DNA of 46,096 bases. Source: DATMBL01 sp050735975 (lineage in GTDB: Bacteria > Desulfobacterota > Binatia > UBA9968). The notes below the pieces were generated by a model, which saw only the letters and a list, made by a program, of their open reading frames with translations, had not been told where the DNA came from and ran no database searches. Shown here one piece after another: positions 33,826-42,195 of this stretch (positions within the stretch are counted from its first letter, which is position 1; every line of letters starts with the position of its first letter). The stretch lies in contig JBOHVS010000003.1 in the NCBI GenBank assembly GCA_050735975.1, positions 1 through 46,096 of the forward strand, given 5' to 3'. Both the position numbers and the translations under genes were made by a program.

Positions 33826-34674
33826 ATGACGGCTTTGAATCCTTTCGGCGGCAGAGTATTCCATAGTCCTGTTTTTGCCTGCAGCCTGGCGTTTGTCCTG
33901 ACCGTAGGTATCGCCGGCTTTCTGGCGCCATGGATCTTTCCCTATGGCGCCGGCGGGCTGCAAGAAACGAGGATTTTGGAGGGGCCGAGTTGGACGCACT
34001 GGATGGGCACGGATGGACTCGGGCGCGACTTGCTGGCCCGGGTCCTTTACGGCGCGCGCGTGTCGATGACCGTGGGACTCGGCACGGCGTTGATCGCCCT
34101 TATCGTCGGCACGCCTTACGGTGTCATCGCCGGCTTCCGGGGCGGTACCTTGGATCATCTCCTGATGCGCATCGTCGATATTTGCTACGCTCTACCCGAC
34201 ATGCTGTTGTTCATTCTGTTTTCACTTTTGTTCGGGAGGAATATCAGCGGGCTTGTGATTGCGCTCGGCCTCGTGTCGTGGGTGCGCTTTGCGCGCATTG
34301 CACGCGGGCAAGTGCTTCAAGCCAAGGAATTTCGTTATGTGGAAGGCGCAACAGCCATGGGCGCTTCGAGACAAAGAATCGTCATGCGCCATATCCTGCC
34401 GAACATCGTTGGCCCGATCGTTGTAACCCTCACGTTCAGCATCCCGGCTGCGATCCTCGCCGAATCAACGTTGAGTTTTATCGGCTTGGGTATCAATGAC
34501 CCGTATAGTCCGTGGGGTACCAGCTGGGGAAGCCTTGCGCAAGACGGTTGGCGCGCGATGCGCAGCTACCCGCATGTCATCTTCTTCCCTGCGGCGGCTG
34601 TCTTCTGCACGATCTTGGCTTTTAATACTCTCGGAAACACCTTGAACGATCTTCTAGATCCCAAGCGAAGATAA
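33826..34674 (+). CDS. dppC: Peptide ABC transporter permease (DppC/OppC-like)
   Basis: 282 aa. Opens with a TM segment (FACSLAFVLTVGIAGFLAPW) and has the DppC-type marks WMGTDGLGRDLLARVLYGAR, the EAA loop AKEFRYVEGATAMGASRQRI with HILPNIVGPIVV, and ESTLSFIGLGINDPYSPWG. It would form the channel with the dppB-like protein. No ATPase gene follows; a spacer with hexamer-type repeats (AGTTTAGGTTAAGGC, 34681-34695) comes next. Confidence 0.93.
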   Translation: MTALNPFGGRVFHSPVFACSLAFVLTVGIAGFLAPWIFPYGAGGLQETRILEGPSWTHWMGTDGLGRDLLARVLYGARVSMTVGLGTALIALIVGTPYGVIAGFRGGTLDHLLMRIVDICYALPDMLLFILFSLLFGRNISGLVIALGLVSWVRFARIARGQVLQAKEFRYVEGATAMGASRQRIVMRHILPNIVGPIVVTLTFSIPAAILAESTLSFIGLGINDPYSPWGTSWGSLAQDGWRAMRSYPHVIFFPAAAVFCTILAFNTLGNTLNDLLDPKRR

Positions 34675-34776
34675 AGTGAAAGTTTAGGTTAAGGCTGGGC
34701 CGGAGGTCAGGGGCTGCTGTTCCGAATCGTTTTGAAGCAGAAAAAATGGCGCACTTTGGAGCGAAATAAGCGTCTC

Positions 34777-35796
34777 TTATTTGTGCAAGGATTTACTGAT
34801 TAGGGTCTTGGCGGGCTGGTCTTTTACAAGGCTCTTTTTCAGATAAAGCGTCGCTTTCGTGGGCGTCAGAACAACCGCCTGTTCTCCACCGGATGCATCC
34901 GACCGCGACAAGAACGTCTCCAAAACGTTCTCGATCGAAAGGATGCCGGTCGTCTGACCTTTGCCGTTAACAACCAACCCGATCACGAACCCCTCGGCGT
35001 CCACGACCGGACCTCCGCTCATCTGGTTCTCGACGCGAATTCCCCACTTCGCATTCGGCGAAATACCCTGCTTCTTTAAATATGCGGGCGTATAAACCTT
35101 TAGGTCGGTCGCAAAATATCCGCGACGCTTCGCCTCGGTTAGATTCAGGAACCCATGAGCAATAACAAAATCGCGCTTTTCCGGATAGCCGGCAATGAAA
35201 ACTTTTTTAGGTGGAAAGAGCGGCTGTAACTCAAAATCGGCGCTCGGATTGAAAATATCGATGGTGCCCTCTCTGAAATCTCTTATATTCCAATAACGGA
35301 ACACGGCTTTCGGTCCCGCTTTTAATTTCCCGATAACAAAGTCCCTGTGTTTGATAGTTTCATCGGGAGTTTGGCTGCTTGCGCGCCCCATGGAATCGCG
35401 TTCGGCCAGATGCGAGATGATATCTATTTCGAACTCCCGGTCACCGTTCAGGGCTTTATAACGAAGGACTTGATGGTCCGCCGAGCAATTCACTTCGCTT
35501 GAAAAGCTCGCCTTCTCTCGCTGGCTTTCAAGACAGTGCTTCATGACGTGGTAGGCAGTGACAAAAAGACCGTCGGAAGCAATTAGAAACCCGGATCCCA
35601 AGGTTGCTCGCCTCGAATTTCCGGCACGGTCCTGAAAGTCGACCACGATCCTGAGGCTCTTGGCCTGCGCTTCTTCCCAGGTAAATCCGGCCCCTTCGGC
35701 GGAAAGTTGCTCGCTTCCGCTGACGTAACTGCTCAATGCCGGTGAGGGGAAAGTCAGCCCAGTGATGAGCGTGCAAAGTAAGAAGAGATGCTTCAC
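34777..35796 (-). CDS. Secreted trypsin-like serine peptidase (S1 family)
   Basis: 339 aa with a signal peptide (LFLLCTLITGLTFPSPALSS). The catalytic His lies in ATLGSGFLIASDGLFVTAYH and the nucleophile Ser in ENQMSGGPVVDAEGFVIG, the GxSGGP pattern with Met before Ser. The catalytic Asp is probably among residues near RDFVIGKLKAG. No PDZ domain is seen, so it is unlike full DegP. The start at 35796 is GTG; no good ribosome site was seen. An AT-rich spacer lies upstream. Substrate unknown. Confidence 0.8.
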   Translation of the reverse strand: MKHLFLLCTLITGLTFPSPALSSYVSGSEQLSAEGAGFTWEEAQAKSLRIVVDFQDRAGNSRRATLGSGFLIASDGLFVTAYHVMKHCLESQREKASFSSEVNCSADHQVLRYKALNGDREFEIDIISHLAERDSMGRASSQTPDETIKHRDFVIGKLKAGPKAVFRYWNIRDFREGTIDIFNPSADFELQPLFPPKKVFIAGYPEKRDFVIAHGFLNLTEAKRRGYFATDLKVYTPAYLKKQGISPNAKWGIRVENQMSGGPVVDAEGFVIGLVVNGKGQTTGILSIENVLETFLSRSDASGGEQAVVLTPTKATLYLKKSLVKDQPAKTLISKSLHK

Positions 35797-36008
35797 TGTT
35801 GGGCTTCGTTTATAACGTAAACAAAAAATTAATGCAAACTTTTTTCCGGAAAAACCCGCTGCGTAAGAGCTTTTCTGCTTTCAAACGAGACGAGGATACG
35901 GAAAACAGCGATGCAAGCCGGCGGACTAAAGCCGCAGCAGGTTCTTCGCGGAAAGTTTTGAGAGTTTTTTGTTGCGTCTGAGAACTGTCGCCGATCTTTG
36001 CGCGTCGG

Positions 36009-36650
36009 TCAAGTTGCCGCTGGACAAATCTCAACAGCCTGGGTCAAACGTTCCAGGGTCGGGTGATCCACATCCCCGTAGTAGTCTTGATTAAGAAAGT
36101 TTCGAAAGATGCTAACCCAGTTGCGGCAATCCCATCCAAGTCTTCGCCAGTATTCCATGCCTTTTCTGTCCGCCTGAAGCTCTGCGGAGCTGGAGTACGG
36201 GCGAAAAGAGACCATCCCTGAAAGTCCTAGATCGCGGGCGCTAATGCGATTGGCCCGTCCGCTCTTAAGCCGCCTGTCGGGGTTGTGATTGCCAACCTCT
36301 GCGCCCATGACATCGTGGGCTATCTCATGGGCTAACGTTTGCCTGAGAAGCCAACGATGGTGTTGATTCCGATAGGCTAAACGGGTCAGCTCATAGCTGA
36401 TAAAGATTTGATGATTTCCGACGCTCAGACCCAAAATATCTCTGCGCGGAAAGTCGGCCAGACGAAAGTGATAGAGCCCTGCGCTATGGGAGTTTTCGGA
36501 AACTCTTAAGATAGCGAGGGCCTCGTTATTCATGAAGCGTTCAAGCTTTTCGTCCGTGACCGCTGGAATACGCAACGAAAGCGGGGTGCACGAAAGGAGA
36601 GCCAGGAGCGCTGATAACGCGAACGGAACGACAGTTTTTAGATTGCCCAT
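36009..36650 (-). CDS. M48-type zinc metalloprotease lipoprotein
   Basis: 213 aa from the ATG at 36650, chosen because it gives a lipoprotein signal: FALSALLALLSC with the lipid Cys at residue 21. Zinc motif HEIAH (H108, E109, H112, in LAHEIAHDVMGAE) and a downstream ELQAD (SSAELQADRKGMEYW) give the third ligand, as in M48 peptidases. The enzyme would be held at a membrane facing the periplasm, possibly for envelope protein quality control. The frame goes on upstream to 36812 but those codons cross repeat DNA. Confidence 0.85.
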   Translation of the reverse strand: MGNLKTVVPFALSALLALLSCTPLSLRIPAVTDEKLERFMNNEALAILRVSENSHSAGLYHFRLADFPRRDILGLSVGNHQIFISYELTRLAYRNQHHRWLLRQTLAHEIAHDVMGAEVGNHNPDRRLKSGRANRISARDLGLSGMVSFRPYSSSAELQADRKGMEYWRRLGWDCRNWVSIFRNFLNQDYYGDVDHPTLERLTQAVEICPAAT

Positions 36651-36968
36651 GTATTTGAATTCAACCGAGGATAGGATCGGCGCATATTGAAGGACCCTTA
36701 TATAGATTTTTTGCCGGAAACGCCAACGATAGGGTGCTAAGAGCAAACAGCTAACCCGCACTATTCGCGGACGATGGAGAAGGAGCGACACTGCGGGCCC
36801 AGCAAAGCGCATGGAGCAAGGAGCAGGGAGCCCGGATATCTTATCTCTGATGTCTGACCCCAGACCTCTGACTTCTGCCCTTCGCCCTTAGCGCAAGCTC
36901 CGCTTGCCCATGCGCCTCGCTCTGAGATCTTTTTAAGCATTTCGCAGATGGCGTTTTTCAGCGGCCTG
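36651..36968. repeat. Repeat-rich spacer (TCTGACC-type block and CTTTTTCAGC motif), no gene seen
   Basis: A block at 36809-36910 has ATGGAGCAAGGAGCAGGGAG, then CTCTGATGTCTGACCCC, CAGACCTCTGACTTCTGC and GCCCTTAGCGCAAGC. The first of these is the inverse of CCCTGCTCCTTGCTCC at 32868, and GCCCTTAGCG also occurs near 26753 and (inverted) 32735. TTTTTCAGCGGCCTGCTAG (36954-36972) is the dispersed CTTTTTCAGCAGCCTGC motif and runs over the stop of the next gene. Nothing else of note was seen here. Confidence 0.6.
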
Positions 36969-37844
36969 CTAGACGACTGCAGTCTCGTACCCGGAGGCGC
37001 CGCTCTGCTCCGAAGTAAATAGATTCCAGGAGTCGATCCATGCGCGCGTCCGCTCGAACACCTCGCGGGGGTAAGCTTCAAAAACCAATCGCTCGCCGGG
37101 GCCAAACGTGCGGATATCCACCAGCCCGTGATATCTCTCCGGAAGCTCTCTGAGAAAGTAATGTTTGTAAAGTTCAGGTTCGATATCGATATCGCGCTGC
37201 GCGCGGCGCAATGCCTTGAAGTAGCGCTCCACATCATCCAGGTCGGCGTCGCCGGTAACCATATGGCCGATCATGAACGTCGTATCCACGATCTTGCGGA
37301 AGCCCAGTTGTTCCGCAACATAGAAAGGCGCGCCAAAGAGGCTCGCGGCGGGCGCTTTGCGGTCGACAAGCAAGGCCAAGCGGTCCAAGAGCAGACCGGC
37401 AAAATGGAGCTTGATTTCCTCACGCTTGAGGAATTTTTCCAGCCCCTGGAGAGTCGAATAATGGCTCCCGGAGTGGTAGCCGACCGTGACCGGGATATCG
37501 GCCAGCTCTTCGGGTTTGCGGATCGGAGATTCCGGCGGCACGAAAATACCAGAGGGAGATATTGAGTAACATTGCCCCCACATCTTCCCATGCCCCGCCG
37601 ATGCCGCCATGTTGACTGTCCAATGGCAGGCCGCGCTCAGGTGGCAGCCGCGACCTTCCTCTATAGATTCAAAAGCGCCTCGTTGTATCTCCGGCGCCGA
37701 CTCGACGGACTGCACTTGGGCGGACCAGGTTGCGATCGGCTTGACCAGAAATTCATAGTCCAGGCCCTCGTTTCGAAAATAACCTTTCTCCTCTGCGACC
37801 CACTCTTGCAGACGCCCGTGCGACTGGATCAGGAACTTAGCCAT
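36969..37844 (-). CDS. Leaderless NMT1/PBP-like protein
   Basis: A 291-aa protein with a type II periplasmic-binding-protein fold: AKFLIQSHGRLQEWVAEEKG at the start, ATWSAQVQSVESAPEIQRG, RKPEELADIPVTVGYHSG, and a helical C-terminus. No signal peptide is present, so it is probably cytosolic or the export route is unusual. AAGGAG lies 7 nt before the ATG. It may be an enzyme on the same fold (such as decarboxylase or hydroxylase relatives) rather than a transport protein. It stands alone. Confidence 0.75.
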   Translation of the reverse strand: MAKFLIQSHGRLQEWVAEEKGYFRNEGLDYEFLVKPIATWSAQVQSVESAPEIQRGAFESIEEGRGCHLSAACHWTVNMAASAGHGKMWGQCYSISPSGIFVPPESPIRKPEELADIPVTVGYHSGSHYSTLQGLEKFLKREEIKLHFAGLLLDRLALLVDRKAPAASLFGAPFYVAEQLGFRKIVDTTFMIGHMVTGDADLDDVERYFKALRRAQRDIDIEPELYKHYFLRELPERYHGLVDIRTFGPGERLVFEAYPREVFERTRAWIDSWNLFTSEQSGASGYETAVV

Positions 37845-38181
37845 GGCGGTTCTCCTTCTTCTAGGCCTGAATCTATTCTCTCTGACGGCAGAGCGTCAAC
37901 CGCTACCGAAGGACAACATTAAGACTGAGAGGTTGTGAAAAAATTGAAAAACGTCAAGTTCCGCAAATTTCGCCTCAACAAAATCAAATAGTTGCGGCTG
38001 CTCATTTTCGCAGAATTCGATTAATTCACAAACTCTGAGGCTGAGGTCAAGGCTAAGCTCAACCTCGACCTTAACCTCAACCTACCACACTCAACCTACT
38101 GTTGCTTGACGGCCCTCTTCAATTAGCCCTATGCTGATCGGAGTTTGTAAAAGTTCGACATTATCTCGTTGGAGGTGAGCG
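37845..38181. repeat. Divergent spacer with AACCTC-type hexamer repeats
   Basis: No gene. 38034-38100 holds CTGAGGCTGAGGTCAAGGC and CTCAACCTCGACCTTAACC-type units in a ~6-nt rhythm, arranged as inverted halves. The 37930-38020 part is AT-rich and could hold promoters for the two divergent flanking genes, but no clear -35/-10 pair was chosen. Confidence 0.5.
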
Positions 38182-38820
38182 ATGTTCGATATAGCAGGGA
38201 AGAAAGTACCCAGTGCATTGGCGGAAATCGTCGATCCGAAGCGCACGGCATTGCTGATGTGGGACATGGAGTACGCGATCGCGCCCAACGCGTTCAACTA
38301 TGCCTCCATATTGGCGAACTTGAAGGGTCTGTCCGCGTTAGCGCGCCAGTTGGGCGTGCCGGTTTTCTATTCGGTTCAGACCGCTTTTGATCTGGTGAAA
38401 GAAGAAGCCGGAGTTTGGGTGCGTGTCAGGATGAAGCGGGCGAAGGCAACCGATCCAAACCAACTTTTGAACGAAAGGGAGGATCCGAAAGGGAGAGAGA
38501 TTGTCGAGGAGTTGAGGCCCGAGCCCCAGGATATCGTGTTTCAAAAGCGCAGGCCGGACGGTTTTGTCGGCACCGACTTTGATCTCATGCTCCGGAGCAA
38601 AGGCATAGCAACGATTCTGATCGGAGGGGTTGCCACCGAAGGAGGAGTCGAAGGCACCGCGCGCACGGGCCGCAATCTCGGCTATGACATGGTTATTGTG
38701 AAGGACTGCGTCGGCTCGAGAAGCCGCGAGCTGCACGATATGGCCCTAAAACTGATGGAGGGAACGCATTTCGATTTGGCCACAGCGGCTGAAATCGCCG
38801 AGCTCTGGCGCAAAAAATGA
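38182..38820 (+). CDS. Isochorismatase-fold protein lacking the nucleophilic Cys
   Basis: 212 aa. The fold is clear: LLMWDMEYAI with the catalytic Asp, VFQKRRPDGFVGTDFD with the Lys, and IGGVATEGGVEGTAR with the usual cis-peptide region. In cysteine hydrolases of this fold the last block reads like ATDVCVEATAR; here Gly (G155) takes the Cys position. Isochorismatases such as EntB and PhzD also lack the Cys and use Asp, so a vinyl-ether or other hydrolase is possible. GGAGGTGA before the ATG is strong. Stands alone after repeats. Confidence 0.85.
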   Translation: MFDIAGKKVPSALAEIVDPKRTALLMWDMEYAIAPNAFNYASILANLKGLSALARQLGVPVFYSVQTAFDLVKEEAGVWVRVRMKRAKATDPNQLLNEREDPKGREIVEELRPEPQDIVFQKRRPDGFVGTDFDLMLRSKGIATILIGGVATEGGVEGTARTGRNLGYDMVIVKDCVGSRSRELHDMALKLMEGTHFDLATAAEIAELWRKK

Positions 38821-38904
38821 CGCGAGCGGGCGTAGCCGCAAAGACGGGAAGACAAAAAGCGAGGTTGATCGCGAAGGACCCAGCGTTGTATGCCGGCGCG
38901 TTAC

Positions 38905-40248
38905 CTACCAACCCAACGCTTTGCGCAACTGGATGAAAGCTTCGAGTTCCGCCACCGTGGCGACGATCTCACCATCTTCCGCTTGGCTAAGGCTGCGCTG
39001 GGCTTCCAGCAGCGTCAGATAGTCAATCGCTCCGGCATCAAAGCGGGCCTTGGCGATAGTATAGGCGTTCTGGGCTTCTTTCACCGACTCACCGGCAAGA
39101 ACCTCTTGCTCACCGCTGCCCTGCAGGGCAGCGAGCGCATCTTCAACCTCGCGAAAGGCCGTCAAGACGGTTTTCTGATACTGCGCCGCGAGTTCCCTCT
39201 GACGAGCAGTGACGCTTTCCAAGTTGCCCGTCAGCCTGCCCCCGCTGAAGATCGGGGCCAGTACATTCGATGCGAGCGATAATGCGGCGTTTGCGGGGTG
39301 CGCCAGTCCGGCCGCCGCGATGCTTGAGTCTACCCCCAATTGCAGGGACGGAAAGAACGCCGCCCGCGCAACGCCGATATCGGCATTCGCGGCCAGAAGC
39401 CCGGCTTCGGCGCTCTGGATATCCGGCCTGGCCGTCAACAGCGAGGCAGGCGGGGTCAAGCTTACTTCCGGCATTGCCACCGAAGCCAGGACCGTTTTCG
39501 GGGCATTTAGATTTTGGGGCGCTTGGCCGAGCAAAATTGCCAGCGCGTTCAGGGTTGTGGCTCGCTGCTCTCTAAGCGCAGTTAATGCCGCGCGAATGTC
39601 GTTAACGGCGAGTCTTTGTTGCGAAACCTCCAACGCCGACACGCTGCCCGCGCGAAAACGAGCTTCGATAATCCTGAGGATCTCCTCGGCGTTTTTGAGG
39701 TTAGTCTCCGCGATGCGGATGCGCTCGTTAAAGCCAAGTACCCGGGTGTAGAAAGCAGCCGTATCGGCGGCAACGACGAGCCACAGCGCCTCGCGGTCAT
39801 ATTGACTGGCGGCGACGCGGTAATTCGCCGCTGTTGCCTGGCTACGGTTTTTACCCCACAAATCGAGCTCGTAGCTCAGTGTTGTAACGCCACGCCAGGG
39901 TGATTCGACACTGCTTTCGTCGGAGTTGCGCGAGAGCCCGCCGCCGGCGTTCAGCGAAGGCCAGAGCGCGGCGCCGGCGACTTTTGTCTGGGCGCGCGCC
40001 TGCTCGACGCGATGCAAGGCGGCCTGGAGATCAAGGTTTTGTGTGAGCGCCACCTTCATCAGGCCGTTGAGATCTTCACTGCCCAGCGCTTGCCAGAAAG
40101 GCGCCTCGTCCGGCTGCGACTGCGGAGCGGGTTCGGCCACGCTCCAGTCCTGCGGCATTGGCACCGTCGGGCGCTCATAGCTCGGGATCATGCTACACGA
40201 TGAAAGGGCCAGAGAAACTACAGTCAATGCAAAAATGGTTCTACGCAT
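38905..40248 (-). CDS. Outer membrane efflux lipoprotein, NodT/TolC family
   Basis: 447 aa. The signal peptide ends in LALSSC, giving C18 as the lipid Cys, typical of NodT-type channels. SYERPTVPMPQDW is the usual mature start. Two OEP repeats follow, with DLQAALHRVEQARAQTK and GAALWPSLNAGGGLSRN, then LTARPDIQSAEAGLLAANAD and a C-terminal FDAGAIDYLTLLEAQRSL. It lies 6 nt after the macB stop in the same operon and would complete the MacAB tripartite exporter. Confidence 0.92.
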   Translation of the reverse strand: MRRTIFALTVVSLALSSCSMIPSYERPTVPMPQDWSVAEPAPQSQPDEAPFWQALGSEDLNGLMKVALTQNLDLQAALHRVEQARAQTKVAGAALWPSLNAGGGLSRNSDESSVESPWRGVTTLSYELDLWGKNRSQATAANYRVAASQYDREALWLVVAADTAAFYTRVLGFNERIRIAETNLKNAEEILRIIEARFRAGSVSALEVSQQRLAVNDIRAALTALREQRATTLNALAILLGQAPQNLNAPKTVLASVAMPEVSLTPPASLLTARPDIQSAEAGLLAANADIGVARAAFFPSLQLGVDSSIAAAGLAHPANAALSLASNVLAPIFSGGRLTGNLESVTARQRELAAQYQKTVLTAFREVEDALAALQGSGEQEVLAGESVKEAQNAYTIAKARFDAGAIDYLTLLEAQRSLSQAEDGEIVATVAELEAFIQLRKALGW

Positions 40249-40254
40249 AGTCGT

Positions 40255-42195
40255 TCACTCCGAAGCCAAGGCAACCACTGGATCGAGCCGGGCAGCTTTC
40301 CGCGCCGGCAAGTACCCGAAGATGAGGCCGGTGGCGGAAGCACAAACAAAGGCCAGCACAGCCGGCGTGACGGAGAAGATCACTGTCATCCCGCTGTAGC
40401 GCAATATCAGGCCGGCTATGATCCCGACGACGATTCCCAAGACTCCACCCGCTGCGCAGACGACCGCCGCTTCGATGTTGAACTGCAGGAGGATATCGCG
40501 CATGCGCGCGCCCGTGGCCATGCGGATGCCGATTTCGCGCGTGCGCTCCACCACGCTCACCAGCATGATGTTCATGACCCCGATACCGCCTACCAGAAGA
40601 GAAATCGCCGCCACTGTGCCCAAAAGCAAGGTAAACGTATCTTGCGTCTCCATAGCCGCCTGCAGAATAGACGCCATGTTTCGGACTCTAAAATCTTCCG
40701 CCCGATGGCGCGCGCGGAGTAAGGCTTCAACTCGCTCCTGGCTCGCATCGATGTCTGAACTATCCGCGACCTTTATCGTGATGCTACTGAGATAATTTTT
40801 TCCAAAGAGCCGGACCAAACCGGTGTTGATCGGCACAAATATCACGTCGTCTTGATCGCTGCCGTTGGGTGACGCGCCTTTCTCGGTCATGACGCCGACC
40901 ACCAGAAAGGGCACGTTCTTGAGCAGCACGTACTTGCCGATCGGGCTATCGCCGTCGGGAAAAAGCGTTCTCGCGACCGTCCGGCCGAGCACGATGATCG
41001 GCGCATAGGTCTTCATGTCAGCGGCGTTAAAAAACTGTCCTTCGGCGACCTTCCAGTCCCGCGCCGCCGGAAAATCTTCACCCGTTCCCTGGACGGTGGT
41101 TTGGTAGTCGATATTGCCGTAACGTACGGTCATCCGGCTACTGCGCTCCGGTAGCGCGGCTTCGATATTGGGCAGCGTTCTAATCGCCGCCGCGTCGTCA
41201 GGCACCAACGTAATGATATCGCCGGCATTGCGAATACCGGCTGCGCCGGGGCGCACTAACATCAGGTTGGTACCAAACGCGCTGATCCGATCAAGGACCT
41301 TTTGACGGCTGCCCTCGCCGACGGCCAGCATAGCAACGACGGCAGCCACGCCGATAATGATGCCAAGCAAGGTAAGCGCCGTCCGGAACAGATTGACGCG
41401 CAGCGACCGCCAGGCGGTCACGAGCGCCTCCTGCAGGCTGGACGAAATGCTGACGCCGGTCGTGTATTCTCGATTTTCATCTCTACTCGTCTCGGCTTTC
41501 TTGCCGATCTCTGATCCGTTGTCCTCTAAGATCCGGCCGTCCTGAATTCGTACGATGCGGCTCGCGTGCCGCGCAACGTTTTCTGAGTGGGTGATAAGGA
41601 TAATCGTCCGGCCTTCCGCGTGCAGCTGTTTTAGCAGGGTTAGGACTTCCTCACCGCTTTTGCTATCGAGGGCGCCGGTGGGCTCGTCAGCGAGGATCAC
41701 CGGCGGGTCATTGACCAGTGCTCGGGCGATCGCTACACGCTGTTGCTGGCCCCCCGAGAGTTCGCCCGGACGATGATCGGTGCGATCGGCGAGCCCAAGC
41801 TGCTGCAGCAATCCGTTGGCGCGCCGCGTTCGCTGGTGCCTGGGGATCCCGGCATAGACCGACGGGATCTCGACGTTCTCACCGGCGGTAGCGGTGGCCA
41901 GCAAGTTGTAGCGTTGGAAGACGAACCCGAAGGTCTCGCGCCGTAGTGCCGCCAGCTCGTCCGGAGAAAGGTGCGCCGCCTCCTTGCCTAAGACCCGGTA
42001 ACTCCCCGAACTGGGGCGATCGAGGCAGCCGATCATGTTCATGAGCGTCGATTTTCCGGAGCCCGACTGCCCCATGATGGCGATGAATTCGCCGCGATGC
42101 ACCGAAAGTGATAAACCGTCAAGCGCGCGCACCGTAGTGTCGCCGTTCTGATAATGTTTATGGATGTCTGTCAATTCGAGAATCTTGCCGTTCAT
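40255..42195 (-). CDS. macB: MacB-type ABC exporter, fused ATPase and permease
   Basis: 646 aa. N-terminal ATPase: Walker A GQSGSGKST (residues 42-50), signature LSGGQQQRVAIARAL, Walker B VILADEPTGALDS. Then a TM helix (ALTLLGIIIGVAAVVAMLAV), the large periplasmic MacB-core domain, and three TM helices of the FtsX domain (LLGTVAAISLLVGGIGVMN onward). Relatives use mechanotransmission to push toxins, lipopeptides or macrolides from the periplasm. It overlaps macA by four bases. Substrate unknown. Confidence 0.95.
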   Translation of the reverse strand: MNGKILELTDIHKHYQNGDTTVRALDGLSLSVHRGEFIAIMGQSGSGKSTLMNMIGCLDRPSSGSYRVLGKEAAHLSPDELAALRRETFGFVFQRYNLLATATAGENVEIPSVYAGIPRHQRTRRANGLLQQLGLADRTDHRPGELSGGQQQRVAIARALVNDPPVILADEPTGALDSKSGEEVLTLLKQLHAEGRTIILITHSENVARHASRIVRIQDGRILEDNGSEIGKKAETSRDENREYTTGVSISSSLQEALVTAWRSLRVNLFRTALTLLGIIIGVAAVVAMLAVGEGSRQKVLDRISAFGTNLMLVRPGAAGIRNAGDIITLVPDDAAAIRTLPNIEAALPERSSRMTVRYGNIDYQTTVQGTGEDFPAARDWKVAEGQFFNAADMKTYAPIIVLGRTVARTLFPDGDSPIGKYVLLKNVPFLVVGVMTEKGASPNGSDQDDVIFVPINTGLVRLFGKNYLSSITIKVADSSDIDASQERVEALLRARHRAEDFRVRNMASILQAAMETQDTFTLLLGTVAAISLLVGGIGVMNIMLVSVVERTREIGIRMATGARMRDILLQFNIEAAVVCAAGGVLGIVVGIIAGLILRYSGMTVIFSVTPAVLAFVCASATGLIFGYLPARKAARLDPVVALASE

